Source of the DNA: Sphingomonas kaistensis | Lineage (GTDB): Bacteria; Pseudomonadota; Alphaproteobacteria; Sphingomonadales; Sphingomonadaceae | Reading direction: 5' to 3' | DNA length: 64,000 bases | Assembly: GCF_036884275.1 (NCBI RefSeq) | Contig: NZ_CP145607.1 | Location: forward strand, 1,289,001-1,353,000 | Shown: piece by piece, positions 46,045-55,572 of the stretch | Numbering within the stretch: position 1 is the stretch's first letter | Layout: each line of letters starts with the position of its first letter | Notes under the pieces: model-generated | The model's database searches: none | What the model saw: only the letters and a program-made list of their open reading frames with translations | What the model was told of the DNA's origin: nothing | Made by a program: the position numbers and the translations under genes

Positions 46045-49000
46045 ATGGCGACAACTGAAACACTCGAAATCGGCGAAGTCGTGGCAGCCTTGCTGTCGGC
46101 GGAGGCGCCCCGGCTGCTGTTCCTGGCCCGCGACGAAGTCCGCGCCGCGGCAATCGCCCGCGCCGCCGCGCAAGGGGCGGGCATGCGCGAGGTGCTCTAT
46201 CTTCCCGCGTCCGACGTCCTCCCCGGCGACGATGCGCCGACATCGCCCAGCGTCGCCGGCCAGCGCACCACTGCGCTTCGCCATCTCGCCGAAGCGCTGG
46301 CGGAAGATCGCCCGGTCCTGCTCGTCAGCAGCGGGGAAGCCGCCGGACGCCTGATCGCGCGTCCGGAAGCTTATATCGGCAAGCCCCCGGTGCTGAGCGT
46401 CGGCGACAAGCTCGATTTCGAGCAGCTCGCCGAGCAGGCGCACAAGCTTGGCTACCACGACGACGACCGGATTGACGAACCCGGAGAGGTTGCCGTGCGC
46501 GGTAACGTGGCCGACCTGTTTCCCGGCGATCGCCCGCTTCCGGTCAGGATCGAGGTCGCCGACGGCGCGATCACCGCCATCCGCAGCTTCGACCCGCTGA
46601 CGCAGCTTACGACCGACGACCTCGACACGCTGGAAATCGGCACCGTCGCCGAACCGCGGGTCGGCGACGGGGTGACGATGATCGATCACCTGCCCGGCGC
46701 AGTGATTGCCCTCGATCCTGGCGCCGACAAGCGCCGCACATTGTTCCTCGCGCTCGCCGCCGATACCGGCAAGCGCAGGCCTGCCCGCGCCACCGCCGAG
46801 ATCTGCGACGACAAGCGCTGGCAGAAGGCGACGGCCGGGCTCGAGCAACTCGATCTCGGCGAAGGGCTTGGCGATGCACCGCCGCGCTTTGTCGAGCAGC
46901 GTACGCCGGAACGTGGCTTTACCCGTTTCGCCAAGGCCGCGCTGGCCGAGGGCAAAATTCTCGCTCTGCTTGGCAGCCCACGCGATGTCCGCTTCCTCGG
47001 ACCGCGCATCGCTCGTGGGCTCAAGACGGAGGTCGTCGCAGCCGAGAGCTGGGACGACGTTCTGGCGGCGCCTCCGGGTACCGCGCTGACCCTTCCGATG
47101 GCGGTGCCGCGCGGCTTTACCCGGGGCTCTGTCGTGGCGATCGCCGCCGGCGACCTCATTGGTTCGCGCGCCGCGCATGACCAAAGTCTGTCGGCGGCGG
47201 CGAGCGAGCTGTTTGCGGCGCCGGAGATCAGGCCTGGCGACATCGTTATTCACGAAGACCACGGCCTTGCCAGCGTTACCGGGCTGACCGAACTGCCCGA
47301 CGACGGCGGCGACGCCATCGTCCTGCGCTTTGCCGGGGACGCGCGGCGGCTGGTGCCGGTGGCCGATGCTGGCAAGTTGTGGCGCTACGGCTCCGACGAG
47401 GAGAGCGTCACCCTCGACAAGCTCGACGGTTCGTCCTGGGAAAAGCGCCGCGGCGAGGTGCTGGCCGCGGTGGCCGAAACGGCGCGCGACCTGGTCGCAC
47501 TCGCGGCCGAGCGGGCCAAGGCCGAAGCGCCGCCGATCGAGCCCGAGGCCGCCCGCTTCGAACAGCTGGTCGCGGGCTTTCCCTTCACCGAAACTGCCGA
47601 CCAATTGAAAGCGGTCGCGGCCATCCGCGGCGATCTTGCTTCGGGTAAGCCGATGGACCGGCTGGTGGTCGGCGACGTCGGCTTCGGCAAGACCGAGGTC
47701 GCCCTGCGCGCTGCCGCCATGGCGGTGTTCGCGGGCAAGCAGGTCGTCCTGGCCGCGCCGACGACGGTGCTGGCGCGGCAGCATTTGGAGACGTTCCGAA
47801 GCCGCTTTGCCGATCTCGGAGTCGAGGTCGCGATGTTGTCGCGGCTGGTCACCGCGGCCGAGAAGAAGCGGGTGCTTGCCGGGATCAAGGACGGCAGCAT
47901 CGGAATCGTGGTCGGCACGGGCGCGGTTGCCGGCAAGGGAACCGCCTACAAGGACTTGGGCCTGGTCATCATCGACGAGGAACAGCGCTTCGGCGCCAAG
48001 GACAAGGACAAGCTGCGCGGTCTGGGCGCGCCGCACGCGCTGAGCCTGACCGCCACGCCAATTCCGCGCACGCTCCAGTCGGCGCTGGTCGGGCTGCAAC
48101 CGGTAAGCATCCTCGCGACGGCGCCTGCCCGGCGGCAGCCGATCCGTACCGAGGTCGGCGGCATGGACGAAGCCAAGCTGCGCACCGCGCTGATGCGCGA
48201 ACGGACGCGCGGTGGGCAAAGCTTCGTGGTGGTGCCGCGGATCGAGGACATGGAGGGGCTCGGCACGATGCTCGATCGGCTGGTTCCCGAGCTGTCGCTG
48301 GTGCGGGCGCATGGCAAGATGCCGGCCGCCGAGATCGATGAGGCGATGGTCAATTTCGCGGCCGGTGACGGCGACGTGCTGCTGGCGACCAACATCATCG
48401 AGGCCGGGCTCGACGTGCCGCGGGCGAATACGATGGTCGTAATGCGGGCCGAGCATTTCGGTCTCGCTCAGCTGCACCAGTTGCGCGGCCGGGTCGGGCG
48501 CGGCGCGCGGCGCGGGCATATCCTGCTGATGACCGGCAAGGCCGACATTCCCAAGCGCACGCTCGACCGGCTGAATACGCTGGCGGCGTTCGACCGGCTC
48601 GGGGCCGGGTTTGCGATCAGTGCCCGCGATCTCGATCTGCGCGGCGCCGGCGATCTTCTGGGTGAAGAGCAGTCGGGCCACCTCAAGCTCATCGGCATCG
48701 ACCTGTATCAGGATCTTCTCGGCAAGGCGCTGCGCCACGCCCGCGGCGAAGACACGGATGTGCCCGAGCCCGAGCTTCGCCTGGGGCTGGCCGGACGCCT
48801 GCCCAACGAATGGATTCCGGAAGAGGAAGTACGCCTGTCGCTCTATCTCCGCCTCGCGCGGGTCGAGGATAGTGCCGGGCTCGACGCGCTGCGTGCCGAG
48901 CTGGCGGACCGGTTCGGCGAGCTGCCGGAAGAGGCCGAGGCGCTGCTCGGCGCGGCGCAGGTGCGGATGCTGGCGCAGGATGCCGGCGTGCGGCGGATCG

Positions 49001-49167
49001 ACGCCGGACCGGCCGCCATTGCCATCACCCCGGTCGACGCGTCCAGCAAGGCACCGGCCGGGCTGGAGGACAAGGAGGGTCGCTGGCTGTTCCGGCCGGA
49101 CAGCGAGCAACCGACCGAGCGGCTGGCGGCGCTGGAAGACGTGCTGGCCGAGCTTGCCGATGCCTAG
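46045..49167 (+). CDS. mfd: Transcription-repair coupling factor
   Basis: A 1040-residue SF2 translocase that removes stalled RNA polymerase and recruits nucleotide excision repair. It has an N-terminal UvrB-like module (1-210: LYLPASDVLPGDDAP, VGDKLDFEQLAEQ, GEVAVRGNVADLFPGD), the RNA polymerase interaction region with GDIVIHEDHGLASVTGL (about 396-412), helicase motifs GDVGFGKTEVA, IIDEEQRFGAKDKDKL, TATPIPRTL and FGLAQLHQLRGRVGRG, and the C-terminal TRCF domain. It is shorter than the about 1150 residues of E. coli Mfd, with the shortening mostly in the N-terminal half. Its last four bases overlap the stop of the convergent transporter gene. Confidence 0.87.
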   Translation: MATTETLEIGEVVAALLSAEAPRLLFLARDEVRAAAIARAAAQGAGMREVLYLPASDVLPGDDAPTSPSVAGQRTTALRHLAEALAEDRPVLLVSSGEAAGRLIARPEAYIGKPPVLSVGDKLDFEQLAEQAHKLGYHDDDRIDEPGEVAVRGNVADLFPGDRPLPVRIEVADGAITAIRSFDPLTQLTTDDLDTLEIGTVAEPRVGDGVTMIDHLPGAVIALDPGADKRRTLFLALAADTGKRRPARATAEICDDKRWQKATAGLEQLDLGEGLGDAPPRFVEQRTPERGFTRFAKAALAEGKILALLGSPRDVRFLGPRIARGLKTEVVAAESWDDVLAAPPGTALTLPMAVPRGFTRGSVVAIAAGDLIGSRAAHDQSLSAAASELFAAPEIRPGDIVIHEDHGLASVTGLTELPDDGGDAIVLRFAGDARRLVPVADAGKLWRYGSDEESVTLDKLDGSSWEKRRGEVLAAVAETARDLVALAAERAKAEAPPIEPEAARFEQLVAGFPFTETADQLKAVAAIRGDLASGKPMDRLVVGDVGFGKTEVALRAAAMAVFAGKQVVLAAPTTVLARQHLETFRSRFADLGVEVAMLSRLVTAAEKKRVLAGIKDGSIGIVVGTGAVAGKGTAYKDLGLVIIDEEQRFGAKDKDKLRGLGAPHALSLTATPIPRTLQSALVGLQPVSILATAPARRQPIRTEVGGMDEAKLRTALMRERTRGGQSFVVVPRIEDMEGLGTMLDRLVPELSLVRAHGKMPAAEIDEAMVNFAAGDGDVLLATNIIEAGLDVPRANTMVVMRAEHFGLAQLHQLRGRVGRGARRGHILLMTGKADIPKRTLDRLNTLAAFDRLGAGFAISARDLDLRGAGDLLGEEQSGHLKLIGIDLYQDLLGKALRHARGEDTDVPEPELRLGLAGRLPNEWIPEEEVRLSLYLRLARVEDSAGLDALRAELADRFGELPEEAEALLGAAQVRMLAQDAGVRRIDAGPAAIAITPVDASSKAPAGLEDKEGRWLFRPDSEQPTERLAALEDVLAELADA

Positions 49168-50537
49168 TCGGCGATGACCGGTTCGTCGCTCGTGCCCTGG
49201 TCGCGCTGTCCCCATTCCCGATTGATGGCCAGCGCACCCAGCGTGCAGATGACGCCCGAGAGCAGGTAAAGGCCGACCGACCAGAGACCCAGATTGGCGG
49301 TCAGCCAAAGCGCCACGAAGGGCGCGAAACCGGCACCGATGAACCAGGCCGAGTTGGAGACGATGGCCGCGCCCGTATAGCGATACTTCTGCTGGAAGCT
49401 CGAATTCACCGCGCCCGCGGCCTGGCCGAAGCTGAGACCCAGTAGCACGAAGCCGAGCAGGAGGTAGAGCGCCTCGCCGAACTGGCCGAAGCTCAGCATG
49501 ATCGGTGCGAAGCAGAAGGTCCCGATCAGCGCCGCCGACACACCCAGCACCGCGCGCCGCCCGACCTTGTCGGCAAGCACGCCCGACAGAAGGATCGCCA
49601 CGACGCAGACCAGCGCGCCGATGCCTTCGAAAATGAGGAAGCGCACCGGGCTCTCGGTGGTGAAGAGCTGATTGTAGGACAGCGGAAACACCGCAACGAG
49701 GTGGAACAGCGCGAAGCTCGCGAGCGGGGCAAAGGCACCGAGCAGGATCACCCGCCATTCGGCGAACAGGGTCTCGAATGGGGGCGAGGGCTGAAGCTCG
49801 CGATTGTCGAACAGACGCTTGAATTCGGGCGTGGCGACGATCCGCAGCCGCGCGAACAGCGCGACGACGTTCAATGCCAGCGCGACGAAGAAGGGGTAGC
49901 GCCAGCCCCAGCGTAGGAAGTCCGCCGTTTCGAGCAGGGCCAGGAAATAGGCGAACAGGGCACAGGCCAGCGCAAGCCCGAGCGGCGCACCGATCTGCGG
50001 GATCATCGAATACCAGCCGCGCTTTTCCTTGGAGGCGGTGAGGGCGAGCAGCGAGGGAAGGCCGTCCCACGCGCCGCCCAGCGCGACGCCTTGCAACAGC
50101 CGGAACAGGCCGAGCAGCCAGGCGCTCGCTGCGCCGACCTGCGCGTGGCTGGGTAGCAGCGCGATCGCCATGGTCGACCCGCCAAGCAGGAACAGCGCAA
50201 TGGTAAGCTTCACCCCGCGGCCGTGATTCTGGTCGATGTAGGTGAACAGGAAGGTCCCGAGCGGACGCCCGAAAAATGCCAGGCTGAACAGCGCGAAGCT
50301 GGCGAGCGTACCCTCGACCGGGTCGAGATAGGGAAACACGAACGCCGGGAACACCAGCACCGAGGCGATCGCAAACACGAAGAAATCGAAGAATTCGGTC
50401 GTCCGCCCGATGATCACCCCGATCGCGATTTCGCCGGGGCGGACGTCGTGATGGGTTGAATGCACCACCCGTGCGTCACGCTCGAGCGCCTCGGAATTGC
50501 CAGTGTCGGCGGCGGTGGTGCTCATGTTGGGCGTCAT
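49164..50537 (-). CDS. MFS transporter, metabolite:H+ symporter-like
   Basis: A 457-residue twelve-helix transporter. Family features are GVIIGRTTEFFDFFVFAIASVLVFP at helix 1, RPLGTFLFTYIDQNHGRGVKLTIALFLLGGSTMAIALLP, LFRLLQGVALGGAWDGLPSLLA and a second-half loop [12 protein letters not shown]. These match the MHS branch that moves organic acids or osmolytes with protons. The start is ATG 50537 or ATG 50525; the longer reading from 50579 is less likely. It is divergent from cyoA with a 135-bp gap. Substrate unknown. Confidence 0.85.
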   Translation of the reverse strand: MTPNMSTTAADTGNSEALERDARVVHSTHHDVRPGEIAIGVIIGRTTEFFDFFVFAIASVLVFPAFVFPYLDPVEGTLASFALFSLAFFGRPLGTFLFTYIDQNHGRGVKLTIALFLLGGSTMAIALLPSHAQVGAASAWLLGLFRLLQGVALGGAWDGLPSLLALTASKEKRGWYSMIPQIGAPLGLALACALFAYFLALLETADFLRWGWRYPFFVALALNVVALFARLRIVATPEFKRLFDNRELQPSPPFETLFAEWRVILLGAFAPLASFALFHLVAVFPLSYNQLFTTESPVRFLIFEGIGALVCVVAILLSGVLADKVGRRAVLGVSAALIGTFCFAPIMLSFGQFGEALYLLLGFVLLGLSFGQAAGAVNSSFQQKYRYTGAAIVSNSAWFIGAGFAPFVALWLTANLGLWSVGLYLLSGVICTLGALAINREWGQRDQGTSDEPVIAD

Positions 50538-50672
50538 CTCTCGCTTCGCATCGCGGGCACGGGGCGCGCGAATATCCAATATGCATACCTCTTTGCCCGA
50601 GCTCGCGACAGGAAGGGATTGGACATTTTGTCCAATGTCGCGCGCGCCGGGACAGGCCTAGGACGCAGCATC

Positions 50673-51782
50673 ATGAGGTCGATCTCCCCCATCCCGGCAG
50701 TGCGAACGCTGACCGTGGCCCTTGCCGCCCTGCTGCTGGCGGGCTGCAACCATGCCGTGTTCAACCCGGCCGGGGACATCGCGCGCCAGCAGCGCGACCT
50801 CATCATCATCTCGACCGGGCTGATGCTGCTGATCATCGTGCCGGTGATGGTGCTGATCGTCGTCTTCGCGTGGCGCTATCGCAAGGGGAAGGGCGGCACT
50901 TACGACCCCAATTTCGACCATTCGACCACGCTCGAGCTGGCGATCTGGTCCGCGCCGCTGCTGATCATCATCGCACTGGGCGCGCTGACCTGGGCGAGCA
51001 CGCACCTGCTCGATCCCTTCCGTCCGCTCGACCGCAAGGCGACCGCGCTCGAAGCCCGCGCCGAGAACAGCCAGGCGTTGCGCGTGCAGGTTGTCAGCCT
51101 CGATTGGAAGTGGCTGTTCATCTATCCCGACCTCGGCATCGCCACCGTCAACGATCTGGTGCTGCCCGTGGACCGCGAGGTGCGCTTCGACCTCACCTCG
51201 TCGAACATGATGAACACCTTCTACGCGCCGACCATGGCGGGCATGATCTACACCATGCCGGGGATGCAGAGCACGCTTCACGCGGTGCTCGACCGGCCGG
51301 TCGATAGCACGGGCTATTCGGGCAATTACAGCGGCGCGGGCTTCTCCCACATGCGCTTCCGCATCCGCGGCGTGCCCGAGCAGCAGTTTGCCGGCTGGGT
51401 CGCGCAGGCGAAGGCCAGCGGCCGGGTGCTCGACACCGCCACGTACATGCAGCTGGTCAAGCCGAGCGAGAAGGTGCCCTCGATGCTGTTCGCGGTCGGA
51501 GACCCCGACCTTTACCGCCGGATCGTCGAACGCTGCGTCGAGCCCGGCAAGCCGTGCATGGGCGATACCATGCGCAAGGACATGGGCCATGGCGGCGGCG
51601 GGCATGAAGGCATGACCCCGCGTGGCGGCTCCGTGCCTCCGCACGGCCAGAAGCCCGAAGGCGCCATCTTCAAATCGAATGAGGAGAAGGGCACCGGCTC
51701 GCACCTCACCAAGCCCACCGACACGCGCAAGGCCCCCGGCGCCACCAATCCCGGCGACGCTGCCAATCGCAACATGAGCTGA
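50673..51782 (+). CDS. cyoA: Cytochrome bo3-type ubiquinol oxidase subunit II
   Basis: A 369-residue subunit II. A lipoprotein signal with lipobox LLAGC is followed by two transmembrane helices (about 43-66 and 87-108) and a cupredoxin domain: VVSLDWKWLFIYPDLGIATVND, MMNTFYAPTMAGMIYTMPGMQS, NYSGAGFSHMRFR. The cysteines and other CuA ligands of cytochrome c oxidases are absent, which identifies a quinol oxidase. The C-terminal 60-odd residues form a His/Gly/Lys-rich tail not needed for the fold (HGGGGHEGMTPRGG). ATG 50673 is chosen because the lipoprotein signal starts there. First gene of cyoABCD-surf1-regBA. Confidence 0.93.
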   Translation: MRSISPIPAVRTLTVALAALLLAGCNHAVFNPAGDIARQQRDLIIISTGLMLLIIVPVMVLIVVFAWRYRKGKGGTYDPNFDHSTTLELAIWSAPLLIIIALGALTWASTHLLDPFRPLDRKATALEARAENSQALRVQVVSLDWKWLFIYPDLGIATVNDLVLPVDREVRFDLTSSNMMNTFYAPTMAGMIYTMPGMQSTLHAVLDRPVDSTGYSGNYSGAGFSHMRFRIRGVPEQQFAGWVAQAKASGRVLDTATYMQLVKPSEKVPSMLFAVGDPDLYRRIVERCVEPGKPCMGDTMRKDMGHGGGGHEGMTPRGGSVPPHGQKPEGAIFKSNEEKGTGSHLTKPTDTRKAPGATNPGDAANRNMS

Positions 51783-51797
51783 TCGAAAGTAGCCCCT

Positions 51798-53846
51798 GTG
51801 ATCGACGCAAAGACCATCTTCGGCCGGCTGGGTTGGGAAAGCTTTCCCATCCACGAGCCCATCCTGCTCGTCACCTTCGCGGTGGTGGCGCTGGGCGGGA
51901 TCGCGGTGCTGGGCGCCATCACCAAGTTCAAGCTGTGGGGCTATCTGTGGCGCGAGTGGTTCACCACCGTCGACCACAAGAAAATCGGCATCATGTATTT
52001 CATCCTCGGCATCGTCATGCTGCTGCGTGGCTTTGCCGATGCGATCATGATGCGGCTGCAGCAGGCGATGGCGTTCGGCGGGAGCGAAGGGTACTTGAAC
52101 GCCCACCACTACGATCAGGTCTTCACCGCCCACGGGACGATCATGATCTTCTTCGTGGCGATCCCGCTGGTGTCGGGCGTCATCAACTTCGTCATGCCGC
52201 TGCAGATCGGCGCGCGCGACGTCGCCTTTCCGTATCTGAATTCGCTGAGCTTCTGGCTGACCGCCGCGGGCGCGGGGCTGGTCATGGTGTCGCTGTTTAT
52301 CGGCGAATTCTCGACCGCGGGCTGGCTCAATTACGTGCCGGTCGCCAATCTCGAAAATTCGCCGGGGGTCGGGCCTGATTACTACCTGTGGGCGCTACAG
52401 ATAGCGGGCATCGGCACGACCCTGTCCGCGCTCAATATGGTGACCACCGTCATCAAGATGCGCGCGCCCGGCATGACCATGATGAAAATGCCGGTGTTCA
52501 CCTGGACCGCCTTCTGCAGCCAGGTGCTGGCGATCGCCATCTTCCCGGTCCTAACCGGCGCCTTCGCGATGCTGATGCTGGATCGGTACATCGGGACCAA
52601 CTTCTTCACCAACGACCTTGGTGGAAACCCGATGATGTACTGGAATCTCGTCTGGCTGTGGGGTCATCCCGAGGTCTATGTCCTGATCCTGCCGGTGTTC
52701 GGCATCTATTCCGAGATCACCTCGACCTTCACCGGCAAGCGGCTGTTCGGCTATTCGTCGATGGTCTACGCGACGGTGGTCATCACGATCCTCAGCTACC
52801 TCGTCTGGCTGCACCACTTCTTCACCATGGGGTCGGGGGCCAGCGTCAACAGCTTCTTCGGCATCGCGACGATGGTGATCGCCATTCCCACGGGCGCCAA
52901 GATCTTCAATTGGCTGTTCACGATGTACCGAGGCGAGATCCGCTTCGAGTTGCCGATGATGTGGGTGGTCGCCTTCATGCTGACCTTCACGGTCGGCGGC
53001 ATGACGGGCGTGCTGCTGGCGGTGCCGCCGGCCGACTTCGTGCTCCACAACAGCCTGTTCCTGGTCGCGCACTTCCATAACGTGATCATCGGCGGGGTGA
53101 TCTTCGGCCTGTTCGCCGGGATCGAATACTGGTTCCCCAAGGCGTTCGGGTTCACGATCGACAAGTTCTGGGGCAAGGTCCACTTCTGGGGCTGGGTCAT
53201 CGGCTACTGGGTCGCCTGGACGCCGATCTACATCGTCGGCCTGATGGGGACGACGCGGCGGGTGCGCCTGTTCGACGATCCGACGCTGCAGCCTTATTTC
53301 ATCGTCGCCGCGATCGGCGCCGCGATCATTCTGGTCGGCATTCTCGGCCTGCTGATCGGGCTGGTGGTTAGCTATCGCAAGCGCGCCCAGCTCAAGGTCG
53401 GCAACGATCCCTGGGATGGCCGTACGCTCGAATGGTCGACCACCTCGCCGCCGCCAAGCTACAACTTCGCGTTCACGCCGGTCGTCCACGATCTCGACGC
53501 CTGGTACGACATGAAGTGCCGCGGCTACGACCATCCGCGCGACGGCTACCGGCCGGTCCACATGCCGCGCAACACCGGCACCGCGATCATCCAGGCCGGC
53601 CTCGCCGCAGCGCTCGGCTTCGGGATGATCTGGTACATCTGGTGGCTGGCGATCCTCGCCTTCGTCGCCCTGGTCGCGGTGACGATCTGGCACAGCTTCG
53701 ACTACAACCGGGATTATCACATTCCGGTGGACGAAGTCGCCCGGGTGGAGCGCGAGAAGATCGGCTTCCTCGACATCAACTACGCGCCCGAGCCCGCGCT
53801 GCTGCCGGTCCGCAAGCCCGGCGCCGCGGCCCCGGCGGGAGCCTGA
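51798..53846 (+). CDS. cyoB: Cytochrome bo3-type ubiquinol oxidase subunit I
   Basis: A 682-residue proton-pumping haem-copper oxidase core with fifteen or so helices. Ligands are visible: low-spin haem His in [13 protein letters not shown]; CuB and the cross-linked Tyr in [15 protein letters not shown]; the CuB pair in [10 protein letters not shown]; and the haem pair in [12 protein letters not shown]. It starts at GTG 51798, 15 bases after cyoA. Long length and lack of a fused subunit III fit the CyoB class. It oxidises ubiquinol and reduces O2 at the inner membrane. Confidence 0.95.
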   Translation: MIDAKTIFGRLGWESFPIHEPILLVTFAVVALGGIAVLGAITKFKLWGYLWREWFTTVDHKKIGIMYFILGIVMLLRGFADAIMMRLQQAMAFGGSEGYLNAHHYDQVFTAHGTIMIFFVAIPLVSGVINFVMPLQIGARDVAFPYLNSLSFWLTAAGAGLVMVSLFIGEFSTAGWLNYVPVANLENSPGVGPDYYLWALQIAGIGTTLSALNMVTTVIKMRAPGMTMMKMPVFTWTAFCSQVLAIAIFPVLTGAFAMLMLDRYIGTNFFTNDLGGNPMMYWNLVWLWGHPEVYVLILPVFGIYSEITSTFTGKRLFGYSSMVYATVVITILSYLVWLHHFFTMGSGASVNSFFGIATMVIAIPTGAKIFNWLFTMYRGEIRFELPMMWVVAFMLTFTVGGMTGVLLAVPPADFVLHNSLFLVAHFHNVIIGGVIFGLFAGIEYWFPKAFGFTIDKFWGKVHFWGWVIGYWVAWTPIYIVGLMGTTRRVRLFDDPTLQPYFIVAAIGAAIILVGILGLLIGLVVSYRKRAQLKVGNDPWDGRTLEWSTTSPPPSYNFAFTPVVHDLDAWYDMKCRGYDHPRDGYRPVHMPRNTGTAIIQAGLAAALGFGMIWYIWWLAILAFVALVAVTIWHSFDYNRDYHIPVDEVARVEREKIGFLDINYAPEPALLPVRKPGAAAPAGA

Positions 53847-53852
53847 GAATCC

Positions 53853-54494
53853 ATGGCCACCACCGCACCCAACGCCCGTTTCGACCGCGACACCTTCCAC
53901 CTGGTGGAGGAGGACGCGCACGACCATGGCTCGGCTCACGCCAGCCCGGTCCTGCTCGGCTTCTGGATTTACCTGATGAGCGACGCGCTGCTGTTCGCGG
54001 CGTTGTTCGCGACCTACGGCGTCCTTTCGACCAGCTTCGCCGGCGGCCCCGCGCCGCGCGACATCTTCGAGCTGGAGCTGGTCGCGCTCAACACCGCGAT
54101 CCTGCTCGTCTCCTCCATCACCTACGGCTTTGCCATGCTGGCGATGGACAAGGGGCGACAAAAAGCCACGCAGGGCTGGCTGGCGCTGACCGCGCTGCTC
54201 GGTATAAGCTTCGTGTCGATCGAGCTGTACGAATTCGGCGTTCTGATCGGCGAAGGCGCGACTCCGCAGCGGTCGGGCTTCCTCAGCGCCTTCTTCACCC
54301 TCGTCGGCACCCACGGGCTGCACGTCACGTTGGGGATCATCTGGATCGGCATCATGCTGGTCCAGGTCGGCAAGCATGGCCTGAACACGATCAATCGGCG
54401 CCGCCTGACCTGCCTTAGCATGTTCTGGCACTTCCTCGACGTCATTTGGATCGGCGTCTTCTCCTTTGTCTATCTGATGGGAATGGTGCGATGA
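53853..54494 (+). CDS. cyoC: Ubiquinol oxidase subunit III
   Basis: A 213-residue five-helix subunit III. It shows VLLGFWIYLMSDALLFAALFATYGVL, LNTAILLVSSITYGFAM, the conserved helix with FVSIELYEFGVLI, and GTHGLHVTLGIIWIGIML. It begins six bases after cyoB and overlaps the cyoD start by four bases. Confidence 0.94.
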   Translation: MATTAPNARFDRDTFHLVEEDAHDHGSAHASPVLLGFWIYLMSDALLFAALFATYGVLSTSFAGGPAPRDIFELELVALNTAILLVSSITYGFAMLAMDKGRQKATQGWLALTALLGISFVSIELYEFGVLIGEGATPQRSGFLSAFFTLVGTHGLHVTLGIIWIGIMLVQVGKHGLNTINRRRLTCLSMFWHFLDVIWIGVFSFVYLMGMVR

Positions 54495-54868
54495 GCGCTG
54501 CAACCGACCATGACGAGGCCCACGGCAGCGAGCACGGCCATGGCTCGAAGAAGAGCTATCTCGTCGGCTTCGCTTTGTCGGGGATCCTGACCTTTATTCC
54601 CTTTTGGCTGGTGATGGCCAAGCCCGTCGGCAATCCGGGCCTGGTCGCGATCCTGATCATTCTGTTCGCGGTGGCGCAGATCCTCGTTCACACCGTCTGC
54701 TTCCTTCACGTCACCACCAGCGGGGAGGGCGGCTGGACCCTGCTCGCCTATGCCTTCACCACCGTGCTGCTGGTGATCACCATCGCGGGGTCGATGTGGA
54801 TCATGTATCACCTCAACACCAACATGATGCCCGGGATGATGACCGGCGAGGTCAGCACCACGCCGTGA
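54491..54868 (+). CDS. cyoD: Ubiquinol oxidase subunit IV
   Basis: A 125-residue three-helix subunit IV. An N-terminal His/Gly-rich segment (DEAHGSEHGHGSKKSYLVGF) precedes helices at about 30-50, 58-80 (LVHTVCFLHV) and 90-112. The start is ATG 54491 inside the end of cyoC; its stop overlaps the SURF1 gene by four bases. Confidence 0.92.
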   Translation: MSAATDHDEAHGSEHGHGSKKSYLVGFALSGILTFIPFWLVMAKPVGNPGLVAILIILFAVAQILVHTVCFLHVTTSGEGGWTLLAYAFTTVLLVITIAGSMWIMYHLNTNMMPGMMTGEVSTTP

Positions 54869-55572
54869 GCGCGCACCGGGGCAAGCGGTGGTTCCTGCTT
54901 GCCCTGTGCGGGGTGTTCGCGCTGCTCTTCGCCGGGCTCGGCGTCTGGCAGGTCGAGCGGCTGCGGTGGAAGACCGATCTCATCGCGCGGGTCGATGCTC
55001 GCCTCGCCGCCGAACCGGTGCCGCTCGCCCGGGGCGAGACGTTCGTCGGCACGGATGCCGAATATCTGAAGGTTCGAGTGACCGGACGCTTCGATCACGG
55101 CAAGGAAACGCTGGTCGATGCGCTGACCGAGCGCGGTAAGGGCTATTGGGTGCTGACGCCGCTCAGGACCGCCGAGCGGACCCTGCTCGTCAATCGCGGC
55201 TTCGTCCCGAGTGACCGGGCGAAGCCCGCGACCCGCGCGGTGGGGCAAATCGCGGGCGAGGTGACGGTCACCGGCCTCATTCGCCTGACCGAGCCCGGCG
55301 GCCGCTTCCTTCGCGCCAACCGGCCGGGGGCCGACCTGTGGTATTCGCGCGATGTCGCCGCCATCGCCCGAGCCCGTGGCTTCGGTCGCGTCGAGCCTTT
55401 CTTCCTCGACGCCGACGCGTCCCCCAACCCCGGTGGGCTGCCGATCGGCGGACTGACGGTGGTGCGTTTTCGCAATTCCCACCTCGTCTACGCACTGACC
55501 TGGTTCGCGCTGTCGGCGCTCAGTCTGTTCGGGCTGGTGCTGACCTGGAAAAGCAAGCACAAGCGAGGGTGA
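54865..55572 (+). CDS. SURF1 family oxidase assembly protein
   Basis: A 235-residue membrane protein with an N-terminal helix (about 9-26), a periplasmic domain and a C-terminal helix (about 208-226), the SURF1 layout. Motifs include GLGVWQVERLRWKTDLI, KGYWVLTPLRTAERTLLVNRGFVP, LWYSRDVAAIARARG and NSHLVYALTWFALSALSL. SURF1 helps insert haem, usually haem A, into oxidases. It starts at GTG 54865 overlapping cyoD by four bases and ends overlapping regB by one base, so it is an integral part of this operon. Confidence 0.9.
   Translation: MSAHRGKRWFLLALCGVFALLFAGLGVWQVERLRWKTDLIARVDARLAAEPVPLARGETFVGTDAEYLKVRVTGRFDHGKETLVDALTERGKGYWVLTPLRTAERTLLVNRGFVPSDRAKPATRAVGQIAGEVTVTGLIRLTEPGGRFLRANRPGADLWYSRDVAAIARARGFGRVEPFFLDADASPNPGGLPIGGLTVVRFRNSHLVYALTWFALSALSLFGLVLTWKSKHKRG

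Noticed and set aside
45520..50070. A 1516-codon minus-strand open frame spanning mfd and its neighbours
   Set aside because: Its translation is low-complexity and without recognisable domains, and the opposite strand encodes Mfd with all helicase motifs.
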